From contig JAFRMA010000024.1 of the NCBI GenBank assembly GCA_017430925.1, positions 1-33,356 of the forward strand: 33,356 nucleotides of DNA. The letters run 5' to 3'. The position numbers and the translations under genes were made by a program. The notes under the pieces were generated by a model, which ran no database searches, was not told the DNA's origin, and saw only the letters and a program-made list of their open reading frames with translations. This document shows, piece by piece, positions 25,330-33,216 of the stretch. The stretch comes from Solobacterium sp. GTDB lineage: Bacteria; Bacillota_I; Bacilli_A; Erysipelotrichales; Erysipelotrichaceae. How positions within the stretch are numbered: position 1 is the stretch's first letter; each line of letters starts with the position of its first letter.

Positions 25330-26070
25330 ATGGAAGAGAAAGTATACAGCCTTAATCTTGATGGATATACTTTGAGATATTCTTTTCTCGTTCCCAAAAC
25401 GCGCAGAATCTTCGGTAACTATCTTACAGAATGTAATGATACAGAATATGATATTCGTCTCTCCAGGGATTTTATGGAAGAGTTCAGGTGGTTGGTGACG
25501 GAGGATACTGCGGATGAGTATCTGGAATATCACGCACTGATGATTGCGACCGCAAGGTTTCTTCTTCCGGCAGATCGAACATTGATCCATGGAGTTTCCT
25601 TTCTCTGGAAAGATATGGCCTGGCTCATTACCGCTCCTAGTGGTTCAGGTAAGACGACACAACTCAAAAATTGGCAGGAGATTGTCGGAGATGATATGAC
25701 AGTCATCAATGGTGATAAGCCTGTGATCTCATGTCGAGATGAGGGTATTGTATATATGTCTTCTTCTCCCTGGATGGGGAAAGAATGGTATGGAAATTGC
25801 AATATCAGTGCAAAACTAGGCGGGATCATCCTGTTGGAACAGGGAGATCACAACGAGATCAAGCGGCTGTGTTCAAAGGACGCGGTATTACCGCTCTTTC
25901 TGGAACTTCTTTCTTATCCGGATAATACAGATCAGATTCACATGATGGGGCGTCTTTTGGGCAGAATTCTTGAGCATACACCGGTCTGGAAGTTGACCAA
26001 TCTCGGTAATCTGGATTCTACAGAGTTGACAAAGGAAACGATTTTAAAGTACGTGGAGGCACCTCGATGA
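25330..26070 (+). CDS. HPr-kinase-like P-loop protein
   Basis: The ATG at 25330 (MEEKVYSLNL, 246 residues) has GGGAGGA nine bases upstream and is preferred to 25300. The protein resembles the compact HprK-like kinases of peptide-modification clusters. It has a beta-rich N-terminal 85 residues, the P-loop APSGSGKTT at 102-110, a GDK at 128-130, and SPWMGKEWYGN at 146-156, a block seen in lasso-peptide C-terminal serine kinases such as those of paeninodin-type clusters. It lacks the N-terminal domain of true HPr kinase/phosphorylase. Its reaction would be phosphorylation of a serine or similar hydroxyl on a partner peptide. It overlaps the next gene by 4 nt (ATGA), so they are translated together. 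Confidence 0.82.
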   Translation: MEEKVYSLNLDGYTLRYSFLVPKTRRIFGNYLTECNDTEYDIRLSRDFMEEFRWLVTEDTADEYLEYHALMIATARFLLPADRTLIHGVSFLWKDMAWLITAPSGSGKTTQLKNWQEIVGDDMTVINGDKPVISCRDEGIVYMSSSPWMGKEWYGNCNISAKLGGIILLEQGDHNEIKRLCSKDAVLPLFLELLSYPDNTDQIHMMGRLLGRILEHTPVWKLTNLGNLDSTELTKETILKYVEAPR

Positions 26071-26363
26071 ACAGAATGAGGATCAGGGATGGAGTAGTAC
26101 TTCTGGAGATTCAAGGTACATATTTGCTTGTCGCTGATAAAGAAGCGAGGAAAGTCTGCAGATATGTTAGAGAGGTCAGTGAGACTGCCGGCTTTCTTTG
26201 GAAATGTATGGAACAGGGAATGACTGTGGAAGAGATGACCTCACGTCTCATGATGGAGTATGATATAGAAGACAGTTCAGTACCGGAAGAGGATATTCAG
26301 TTATTTATTGAGCAGTTGCAGGAATCCGGGTATTTGACTGTGGAGGAGCGCGATGATTTTTAA
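26067..26363 (+). CDS. PqqD-family protein (RiPP recognition element-like), first copy
   Basis: A 98-residue PqqD-fold protein. The family pattern is clear: GTYLLVADKEARKVC forms the beta strands, VSETAGFLWKCMEQGMTVEE gives the ETAxFxW motif and helix, and EYDIEDSSVPEEDIQLFIEQL and GYL complete the winged-helix-like fold. PqqD proteins bind leader peptides and present them to modifying enzymes. It shares 4 nt with the kinase gene upstream and 11 nt with the second PqqD gene. In this context it probably delivers a peptide to the kinase or the nucleotidyltransferase. Confidence 0.88.
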   Translation: MNRMRIRDGVVLLEIQGTYLLVADKEARKVCRYVREVSETAGFLWKCMEQGMTVEEMTSRLMMEYDIEDSSVPEEDIQLFIEQLQESGYLTVEERDDF

Positions 26364-26616
26364 AGCCAGACCAGGAACCATCCTGACATCTGTTGGCAAT
26401 CAGTTTTTTCTCGTTTCTGTGAACAAAAGGTTACGGCTGAATGATACAGCACTGTTTTGTTGGGAAAGATTATCTTCCAGTAAAGGAATAGAGGATTTGA
26501 TTCAGGCATTTATGGATGAATATGAGATCAAGGATGCCGAAGAATTGGATAAACAAGTCCGAGAACTACTGGAGGAACTTCAGAGAGGGCACTGGATTGA
26601 GGTAATCACTGAGTAA
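26353..26616 (+). CDS. PqqD-family protein (RiPP recognition element-like), second copy
   Basis: An 87-residue second PqqD-fold protein. LTSVGNQFFLVSVNKRLRLNDTALFCWERLSS shows the NxTAxFxW-type motif, followed by the helix IEDLIQAFMDEYEI and a C-terminal helix. It is clearly diverged from its neighbour, so the pair is not a recent duplication and may recognise two substrates or act as a heterodimer. Its start lies within the 3' end of the first copy, and its stop shares one base with the next gene's ATG. Tight coupling implies fixed stoichiometry. Confidence 0.82.
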   Translation: MIFKARPGTILTSVGNQFFLVSVNKRLRLNDTALFCWERLSSSKGIEDLIQAFMDEYEIKDAEELDKQVRELLEELQRGHWIEVITE

Positions 26617-28742
26617 TGATGGAACGGATGGAAGAACTGTTTCTGGATGCCTATCGGTGTGCGGTAAACGGAAAAGATACAAACTGGCAAGAAGAAATTG
26701 ACGAATCTGGATGGAGACGTATTTTTCATATTGCCGAAGCGCACGGTGTTCTTCCGATGATATATGAAGCACTGTGGAACAGTCCATCCTTTTTAAAACT
26801 TGAAGAAAACTACAGAAAAAGGATCCGCGAAAGAGCTGAGAAGATGATGCTGTCGCAGGCACAGTCCACTGCTTCTGTTCTCGAACTCTGTCAGTACTTA
26901 AATAGACTTGGACTTCATCCCATGATCATGAAGGGAATGATTTGCCGAAATCTGTATCTTCATCCTGAGCAGAGGATCTCCACGGATGAAGATCTGTTGA
27001 TACCTCAGGAACAGTACGAGCAATACCACAAAGCGTTTGTGGAACACGGACTTACGCCGGTCAGTGCAGATACGGAACTGTCAGAAGTCTCCTATCAAGC
27101 AAATCAGATGTATATTGAATTGCATAAGAAGCCATTTCCTCCGGAATCAAAAGCCTATGGAGATCTGAATCGTTTCTTTACCGAGGTGGAAAGCCGGAAA
27201 GTGTCTGAGAATATCTATGGTGTACAGGTTTTCTGCATGGATCCGACCGATCATCTGCTGTATCTTATTTGCCATGTGTATAAGCATTTCCTTAACAGCG
27301 GTACAGGGATCCGGCAGATCAGCGATATTGTGCTTTTTTCAATCAAGCATCTTGATGAGATTGACTGGGAGCTGATCCAAGATCAGTGTAATGAGATTGG
27401 GATTACAGATTTTGTTTCTACGATTTATCGGATTGGAGAAAAGTATATTTGTGATTCTTTTCCTGAAAAACTCTCGCAGATATGGGATACCGGAAAGTGT
27501 GATGAACAGCCATTGTTAAAGGATATTCTTGCGGGTGGTCTCTATGGTACATCCAGTGAGGATAGGCTGCATTCCAGTAATGTCACCTTGCGCACGATGG
27601 AGGCGAGAAATACCGGGAATCGTCTTTCTCTTCTTGGCACCATATTTCCGTCGTATGAATACATGAGAAATCGATTCTCTTATGTCAGAAGAATACCACT
27701 ACTCCTGCCGATAGGATGGCTGCACCGGCTGATAACATACGGTATGGACAGTATTCTTCATAAACATACAGGGAATGACGCATCAGAAGCACTTCGAATC
27801 GGTAATGAGCGTGTTCAACTGATGAGACATTACCAGATCCTGGAAGATTCCGGTACACGTGAAAGCTTGCTGAAGAGAATCTATAAACGGTCACATCATT
27901 CGGTATTTGCGCCATTACTCAGTCCAATATTCATGTTTATAGCGATGTCAGAATATCATATATTAAATCTATTCTGGAAGAGTCGGGAAGAAAGAATGCC
28001 AACCACACAGGAACAGAGGGTCGTTCGCGAAAATGTCACATTCATTGCGAAATCCTTTGAAAGAAAAAACCTTGCGAAAGGGTTATGCAGAAATATCACT
28101 CGATATTACCCCGGCGCCAGGATCATCATCGCAGATGACAGCAGGGAACCGCTGCAGGTGAACATGAACAATGTAACAGTTGTACATCTTCCCTTCAACA
28201 GCGGATTGAGTGCAGGGCTGAAGGCAGCGCTTGAGCAGGTACAAACACCGTATGTCATGCGTATGGATGATGATGAACTGTTGACGGTTCGTACAAAAGT
28301 ACACCGGGAACTGCAGTATCTGCAGGAACATCCGGAGCTTGACCTGATCGGCTTTGGACACACAACAGCAATCCGTCTGCACAGTCCGATGTTTAACTTC
28401 CGGGAATATTTCAGACAGCCTATGAATGATGCCTTAAAACCGCTGAAAATTCCGCATATGACAAAGCTTGATACCAATCATATCGTTTTGGGAAAGGTAG
28501 CAAATATCTATCTCGCGCGTACAGACAAATTACGTGAGGTCGGTTTTGATGAGAATATTAAAGTGATTGATCACCACGAGTTCTTCTGGCGAGCGGCAGG
28601 AGTCATCACTAGTGCTGCAGCATTGGATACAGTTGTTTTTCACAGGCATAATCCGTATCTTAGAAAGTATAGAAAATACAGATCGGATTATCGGAATGAT
28701 CTGGATTATATTAGAAGAAAAAGACGGAAACTACAGAGTTAG
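26616..28742 (+). CDS. NTP_transf_5 nucleotidyltransferase fused to a glycosyltransferase
   Basis: A 708-residue two-domain protein. Residues about 1-390 match the NTP_transf_5 family: MKGM at 105-108, then R120 and the acidic DED at 124-126, IELHKK at 167-172, and CHVYKHFLNSG with RQISDI around 219-238. Residues about 455-705 are a GT-A glycosyltransferase, with NVTFIAKSFERKNLAKGL, IIIADDSREP, HLPFNSGLSAGLKAAL and DDDE at 551-554. The GT part looks like B4GALNT/GT12-type enzymes, an inference. In some lasso clusters (pseudomycoidin) a kinase and a nucleotidyltransferase act in turn to phosphorylate and then glycosylate the peptide. Here the two later activities would sit in one chain. No membrane segments are seen. 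Confidence 0.85.
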   Translation: MMERMEELFLDAYRCAVNGKDTNWQEEIDESGWRRIFHIAEAHGVLPMIYEALWNSPSFLKLEENYRKRIRERAEKMMLSQAQSTASVLELCQYLNRLGLHPMIMKGMICRNLYLHPEQRISTDEDLLIPQEQYEQYHKAFVEHGLTPVSADTELSEVSYQANQMYIELHKKPFPPESKAYGDLNRFFTEVESRKVSENIYGVQVFCMDPTDHLLYLICHVYKHFLNSGTGIRQISDIVLFSIKHLDEIDWELIQDQCNEIGITDFVSTIYRIGEKYICDSFPEKLSQIWDTGKCDEQPLLKDILAGGLYGTSSEDRLHSSNVTLRTMEARNTGNRLSLLGTIFPSYEYMRNRFSYVRRIPLLLPIGWLHRLITYGMDSILHKHTGNDASEALRIGNERVQLMRHYQILEDSGTRESLLKRIYKRSHHSVFAPLLSPIFMFIAMSEYHILNLFWKSREERMPTTQEQRVVRENVTFIAKSFERKNLAKGLCRNITRYYPGARIIIADDSREPLQVNMNNVTVVHLPFNSGLSAGLKAALEQVQTPYVMRMDDDELLTVRTKVHRELQYLQEHPELDLIGFGHTTAIRLHSPMFNFREYFRQPMNDALKPLKIPHMTKLDTNHIVLGKVANIYLARTDKLREVGFDENIKVIDHHEFFWRAAGVITSAAALDTVVFHRHNPYLRKYRKYRSDYRNDLDYIRRKRRKLQS

Positions 28743-28771
28743 GGAATATCGTCGGAAAGGATAAATATTTA

Positions 28772-29110
28772 ATGAAGAAGAAAAGATTAATAGCAGTTCT
28801 TGCTCTGGTCATTATGTTGGTTATCGGAGCGGTGGTCTGTTTTTCTCGTCCCAAGAATACAGAGACACCGGCAACCCCGGAACCAACCGCTGAAACGGCG
28901 AATAACACAAATACAGAGACGCCCGAACCGACGGTGACGGCTACTCCCGCGACAGATACACAGCAGCCTTTCGCCCAGCCGACAGAAACTACGCAGCAGG
29001 AAAACTCCACCGCTGAACCAGAACCATCAGAAGACACGCCCATACAGGTGACCGATACCGGAGATGTTGTGATTGAACTTGAGGAAGATGAAGAGACTTT
29101 CGGAGAATAA
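28772..29110 (+). CDS. Small membrane-anchored Thr/Pro/Glu-rich protein
   Basis: A 112-residue protein with a basic start (MKKKR), one hydrophobic segment at about residues 6-26 and an outside tail rich in Thr, Pro and Glu (TPEPTAE, TPEPTVT, TEPEPSED). It ends in acidic DEETFGE. There is no lipobox or catalytic motif. It starts 29 nt after the fusion protein and is followed by a terminator, so it closes the same transcript. The tail composition is what is seen in O-glycosylated linkers, which makes it a possible acceptor for the neighbouring glycosyltransferase. That is speculation; I do not recognise the family. Confidence 0.7.
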   Translation: MKKKRLIAVLALVIMLVIGAVVCFSRPKNTETPATPEPTAETANNTNTETPEPTVTATPATDTQQPFAQPTETTQQENSTAEPEPSEDTPIQVTDTGDVVIELEEDEETFGE

Positions 29111-29239
29111 ACAGTGGTGAAACGAACTCTGTTGTATGCAGAATGATATGCCAGGTTGCACTTACCATATACGTGTGTTTATACATCTTCAAGAATATTA
29201 AAATAGTATCATCCGGCAGATAATGAATCATTACTATTC

Positions 29240-29284
29240 AAAGGATACGATTATCAGCTGTTCCCAGCTTAATGTATCCTTTTT
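29240..29284 (+). terminator. Rho-independent terminator after the small membrane protein
   Basis: A long hairpin pairs 29240-29248 with 29274-29282, continues with 29250-29253 against 29270-29273 and 29256-29260 against 29265-29269, with small bulges, and ends in a run of five T. It separates the peptide-modification cassette from the polysaccharide regulatory operon. Confidence 0.75.
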
Positions 29285-29319
29285 ACAAAAGCGGATTAGA
29301 GAAAAACCGGCTGATCTGA

Positions 29320-29328
29320 TGGTATACT
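29320..29328 (+). promoter_or_regulatory. Extended -10 promoter element
   Basis: TGGTATACT matches the extended -10 consensus TGnTATAAT with one change and lies 24 bp before the ATG at 29353. No good -35 is visible, which is common for extended -10 promoters. It directly follows the terminator, as expected for the start of a new operon. Confidence 0.5.
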
Positions 29329-29352
29329 ATAACATAGTAGGAAAGATAGAAA

Positions 29353-30204
29353 ATGAGAATACTTCGCATATTGATATTAATTGTATTTCTGATAACCGCA
29401 GGTTTTTTTGGTGTAAACGAAATGCGGTATCTTTCCGATCTGGATGATGAACCTCCGCTGATTACATCTAACAGTGAGGAAATCACGCTCAGTGTAACGG
29501 CAGATGATGCTGAATATCTCTCCGGTGTGAATGCTTCCGATGGCAGAGATGGAGATGTTACGGATTCTCTGGTCATTGCCGGCAAGTCCAATTTCATCGA
29601 AGAAGGTCTGATCCGGGTGGATTACGCAGCCTTTGATTCCCACAACAATGTCGGAACCTTCAGCCGGATGGTACGCTATTCTGACTATGTCTCTCCCAAA
29701 TTTGCGTCTGACGAACCTTTTGTGTTTAGAAAGAGTTCATCTTATGACTTTGATTTTATCCGGGCAGAAGATGTGATTGACGGAGAAATCTCCAATAAGG
29801 TCAAGGTTCTCTATTCCAACTTGTACTCTGCGGTAACAGATGCTCCGATTACTCTGGAAGCGACCAACAGTGTCGGAGATATTGAAAAGCTTGATCTCAA
29901 TGTCCGGATCATGACACCGCAGGAGTATGCCCTGTACCGTCCTGCCCTCTGGGGATATATTGTCTATACCACGGTAGGTGAGAGGATCGAACCCTGGTAC
30001 AGTGTTGCCGGAGTCTGGCAGAACGGAAACTATTACGCATTTGAAGAGACCGACTTTGATTACGAGAATGTATCGATTGATTCATCCTTGGTGGACTATG
30101 ATACACCGGGTGTATATGAAATCATCTATTATCTGAATTCTCCTGGGAAGATGAATTATTCAACCGGAGAAATGATTCAGTATGTGGTTGTGAGGGATGA
30201 GTAA
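29353..30204 (+). CDS. Membrane protein with extracellular Ig-like domains
   Basis: A 283-residue protein with an N-terminal membrane anchor (residues 3-22, ILRILILIVFLITAGFF) and an outside part of beta sandwiches. The first repeat, GVNASDGRDGDVTDSLVIAG, followed by GLIRVDYAAFDSHNNVGTFSRMV, is the classic DUF5011/HYR-like Ig fold. A second copy begins at IRAEDVIDGEISNKVKV. The C-terminal part ends in a third partial sandwich (YDTPGVYEIIYYLNSPG). There is no catalytic motif. GGAAAG precedes the start. Its last bases overlap the Wzz-kinase gene, so it probably works with the chain-length machinery at the membrane, perhaps as a glycan or wall sensor (inference). Confidence 0.8.
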   Translation: MRILRILILIVFLITAGFFGVNEMRYLSDLDDEPPLITSNSEEITLSVTADDAEYLSGVNASDGRDGDVTDSLVIAGKSNFIEEGLIRVDYAAFDSHNNVGTFSRMVRYSDYVSPKFASDEPFVFRKSSSYDFDFIRAEDVIDGEISNKVKVLYSNLYSAVTDAPITLEATNSVGDIEKLDLNVRIMTPQEYALYRPALWGYIVYTTVGERIEPWYSVAGVWQNGNYYAFEETDFDYENVSIDSSLVDYDTPGVYEIIYYLNSPGKMNYSTGEMIQYVVVRDE

Positions 30205-30205
30205 T

Positions 30206-31759
30206 ATGTCTGAGAAGAGAACAATGGATATCTTTGACAGGATCGAACCCTACAGCCTTCTTTCGGATTTACTGAAGAGTCTCTGGGCGATCCTTGCCGG
30301 TGCTTTGACTGCCGCGATGATCATGGTCATGGTGATCCGGGCGAATACTGTACGTATGTATACCACCAATGCGACCTTTGCGGTCATGTCAAAGACAACC
30401 TCCACATATGCATACAACAATCTGAATGCGGCAAAATCCGTTGCTACAAGTTTTACCAGTATTCTGAACAGTGACATCATGAAAAAACGTGTCTGCGAGG
30501 ATGTCGGATTAACTACCTTTGATGCTTCAGCACAAGCTTCGGTGATCAATGAAACCAACCTGCTGGTACTGACAGTCACCAGTGATTCCCCGCAGAAGAC
30601 TTACCGGATCATCCGCTCTATCATGAAGAATTATCCGTCCCTGACCCAGTATATCGGTACAAATATGGTCATGGAGGTACTCGCCCAGCCGAAAGTACCG
30701 CAGCGTAGTATCACTGTAGACACTGCGGTGACCAGGGCACGGAAGATCTTTGTCTATGCTTTTATTGCTCTGACGGCATTGTTTGCCTGGCTCTCGATCC
30801 GTCATGATACGATTAAGACCGAGAGAGATCTGAAAGAGAAGCTGGATGCGACAGCACTCGGTTCGATTGAACATGAAGTTTCCCGCAAGACAAGAAAAGA
30901 TAAGGCAAAGGGGTATGTTCTTGTCTCAGATGTGACTGCCAGTTTCTCCTATGTGGAGAAGTATAAGAAGATTGCGGCAAATGTGATCAAATCTGCTGAA
31001 CGTCACCACGCAAAGATCATCATGATCAGCAGCGTTGAAGAACATGAAGGCAAGTCCACCGTCGCTGCCAATCTTGCACTGACAATGCAGGCACAACATC
31101 ACAAGGTCCTGCTGGTTGACTGCGATATGCGCCGTCCTTCCCAGGCGAAGATCTTTGATATGGAAGTGAAGGAAGGAACCGACCTGATGGATGTGCTGCG
31201 CGGAGATTCCGAACTGACATCGAAACTACTCTACCGGGAAAAGAATACCCGTCTGCCGATGATTCTGTGCGGCAAAGGCACGAAAGATTCCACAGAATAC
31301 CTGAAGGATGGTACGTTTGCGGCACTGATGGACGGGCTGCGCAGTGCAGCAGATTATATCATTCTGGATACACCTCCGATGTCCCTGATGGCAGATGCCG
31401 AAGCTATCGCCAACTGTGCTGACATGAGTATTCTGGTTGTCCAGTACAACCGTACACTTTCTGCCGAGGTAAACGATGCAATCGATGAACTGAAGAAGTG
31501 CAGGGCACATATGTCCGGCTGTATCCTCAATGATGTCAGGATCCTCCCGGGTACCGACAGACTGACCGTAAGCACCCGTTACGGCTACGGCAACTACGGA
31601 AGATACGGCCGCTACGGCAAGTACGGAAAATACGGTAAGTACGGACACTATGCCGAACGGAAGACACCGGCCCCGGCAGAGACAGCAGAAACCAAAGCTG
31701 CTGAGAACCCCGAAGAAGAAATCAGCGAAACACAGATAAATACCGAGGAAGAAGAATGA
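30206..31759 (+). CDS. Wzz-BY-kinase fusion, polysaccharide chain-length tyrosine autokinase, first copy
   Basis: A 517-residue protein counted from the ATG at 30206, preferred because GAGG lies ten bases upstream; 30197 is the alternative. Membrane segments at about 25-46 and 180-197 flank an extracellular Wzz domain. The cytoplasmic kinase has SSVEEHEGKST at 275-285, Walker A' VLLVDCD at 301-307 and Walker B YIILDTPP at 384-391. The P-loop keeps GKST but lacks the usual PGEGK, which could alter activity. Nine tyrosines at 459-482, mostly every third residue in (R/K)YG units, form the autophosphorylation cluster. It probably controls polymer length in the locus together with the next gene, which it overlaps by 4 nt. 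Confidence 0.9.
   Translation: MSEKRTMDIFDRIEPYSLLSDLLKSLWAILAGALTAAMIMVMVIRANTVRMYTTNATFAVMSKTTSTYAYNNLNAAKSVATSFTSILNSDIMKKRVCEDVGLTTFDASAQASVINETNLLVLTVTSDSPQKTYRIIRSIMKNYPSLTQYIGTNMVMEVLAQPKVPQRSITVDTAVTRARKIFVYAFIALTALFAWLSIRHDTIKTERDLKEKLDATALGSIEHEVSRKTRKDKAKGYVLVSDVTASFSYVEKYKKIAANVIKSAERHHAKIIMISSVEEHEGKSTVAANLALTMQAQHHKVLLVDCDMRRPSQAKIFDMEVKEGTDLMDVLRGDSELTSKLLYREKNTRLPMILCGKGTKDSTEYLKDGTFAALMDGLRSAADYIILDTPPMSLMADAEAIANCADMSILVVQYNRTLSAEVNDAIDELKKCRAHMSGCILNDVRILPGTDRLTVSTRYGYGNYGRYGRYGKYGKYGKYGHYAERKTPAPAETAETKAAENPEEEISETQINTEEEE
31580..31651 (+). repeat. Tandem 9-nt repeat encoding a tyrosine ladder
   Basis: About eight degenerate copies of a 9-nt unit (AAGTACGGn and similar) encode KYG or RYG, giving nine tyrosines in 24 residues. 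Slippage here would change the number of phosphorylation sites of the kinase in steps of one repeat without shifting the frame. Confidence 0.75.
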
Positions 31760-33162
31760 GCACAACAAACACGGAACCGGAAAAACTGGATATAACACAA
31801 TTTATTGACAGTTTTCTGAATGCACTGAAACGTACATGGGTCATCGTACTGATACTGACCCTGGCTTTCGGTGCGTTTGAATGGTATCGTGTGAGAAACA
31901 CCTACGTCCCTGTATACAGAGCTGAAGCGACCGTGGCGGTTTATACCAACAATGACAGCACCAATGCGGATTCCCGCTCTGCCCAGCAGCTGGGTACAGT
32001 ATTCCCGTATATCCTTACCAGCGGTGTTCTGCGTGATGTCATCATGGCAGATCTCGGAGTCACTTCTCTTCCGGGAACGATAAACGTTACCAATATTGAG
32101 GGGACCAACCTCCTCACCATCAGTGTCAGCACCCGCAATCCCGAGACGGCGTATAACGAATTACTGTCGGTGATCCGCAACTATTCCAAGGTTGCCGAAT
32201 ACGTTGTCGGTACTACATATATGGAGATCGTGGATGACAGCGGGATCCCCAGTGACAGCGGCAGAGCAGTCGCTGTACGCAGCCGGGTCTTACGCGGCGC
32301 CTTGCTTGGCATCGCTCTCGGTCTTCTGATTACAGTAATCCGTATGTTCATGTTCCGCACGGTACATTCCGCCCGGGATATCCAGAATCTGAGTAATATT
32401 GAGTGTCTGGGAACATTGCCTGTCTACCGTAAGAAGAAGAGAAAAAATACCGAGTCCAGTATCAATATTACGGAACATAACGTTCAGGAAAATTACCTGG
32501 AATCTCTGCGTCTGATCCGTACCAGGATCCTGCGCAGACTGGAAGAAAACAAACATCAGGTCATCATGGTGACCAGCTCTGTCCCCGGTGAGGGAAAGAC
32601 CACGATTGCCGCAAACCTCGCCATCTCCATGGCCGGCAAGAATAAGAAAGTCATCCTGATTGACTGTGACTTGCGCAATCCCTCTCTGCAGAATATCTTC
32701 CGGACCGAGAAGGAACACCCGGGGATCGTGGATGTTTTGAAAGGTAAGGTCGCACTCAGCGAAGCAATTGTCAACTACGAGGATTACGGAGACGGTCTGA
32801 TGATCCTGTTCGGTTCACCTGAGCACAACGCAGAGCCGGAAATGCTCGGCAGAGAAAACATGGGCAGGCTAATCGAGGGTCTGAAGAATTATGCGGATGT
32901 GATCATCCTCGATACACCTCCTTCAGCCATGCTGGTAGATGCGATGCTGGTATCCAAATATGTCGATGAAGCCCTGTATGTCATCATGTGTGACTACGCA
33001 AAGAAGAATGTTGTGGTCAGCGGGATTCAGGAACTCAGTGATGCCGGCGTTGAGATCGGCGGCTTTATCCTGAACGGCGGAAAGAGCAGTGCTGCCAGTT
33101 ACGGCTATCACTCTTACGGATATAACAGCCGCTATTATACGGAAAAAGAGGATCATAAATAA
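31756..33162 (+). CDS. Wzz-BY-kinase fusion, polysaccharide chain-length tyrosine autokinase, second copy
   Basis: A 468-residue paralogue of the preceding gene, starting at an overlapping ATGA. Membrane helices at about 28-43 and 180-200 bracket the Wzz domain (PVYRAEATVAVYT on). The kinase has a canonical Walker A SSVPGEGKTT at 274-283, Walker A' ILIDCD at 300-305 and Walker B VIILDTPP at 382-389. The C-terminal cluster holds six tyrosines between 449 and 461. In Bacillota these two functions are more often on separate proteins, so two tandem fused copies are unusual. The intact P-loop here versus the altered one upstream suggests division of labour. Confidence 0.92.
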   Translation: MSTTNTEPEKLDITQFIDSFLNALKRTWVIVLILTLAFGAFEWYRVRNTYVPVYRAEATVAVYTNNDSTNADSRSAQQLGTVFPYILTSGVLRDVIMADLGVTSLPGTINVTNIEGTNLLTISVSTRNPETAYNELLSVIRNYSKVAEYVVGTTYMEIVDDSGIPSDSGRAVAVRSRVLRGALLGIALGLLITVIRMFMFRTVHSARDIQNLSNIECLGTLPVYRKKKRKNTESSINITEHNVQENYLESLRLIRTRILRRLEENKHQVIMVTSSVPGEGKTTIAANLAISMAGKNKKVILIDCDLRNPSLQNIFRTEKEHPGIVDVLKGKVALSEAIVNYEDYGDGLMILFGSPEHNAEPEMLGRENMGRLIEGLKNYADVIILDTPPSAMLVDAMLVSKYVDEALYVIMCDYAKKNVVVSGIQELSDAGVEIGGFILNGGKSSAASYGYHSYGYNSRYYTEKEDHK

Positions 33163-33216
33163 CCGGAAAAAGAAGATACCGGCTTACCTGGAAACTTATA
33201 AAAAAACGGTACAGTT

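Noticed and set aside
25002..28742. A standard lasso-peptide cluster
   Set aside because: The kinase, PqqD and nucleotidyltransferase set and YxxP motif fit, but there is no asparagine-synthetase-like cyclase or B2 peptidase in the window, and the peptide ends in an EF-hand rather than a typical core.
29223..29447. Short plus-strand frame between the small membrane protein and the Ig-like gene
   Set aside because: It runs through a clear terminator and promoter and into the next gene in another frame, with no ribosome site.
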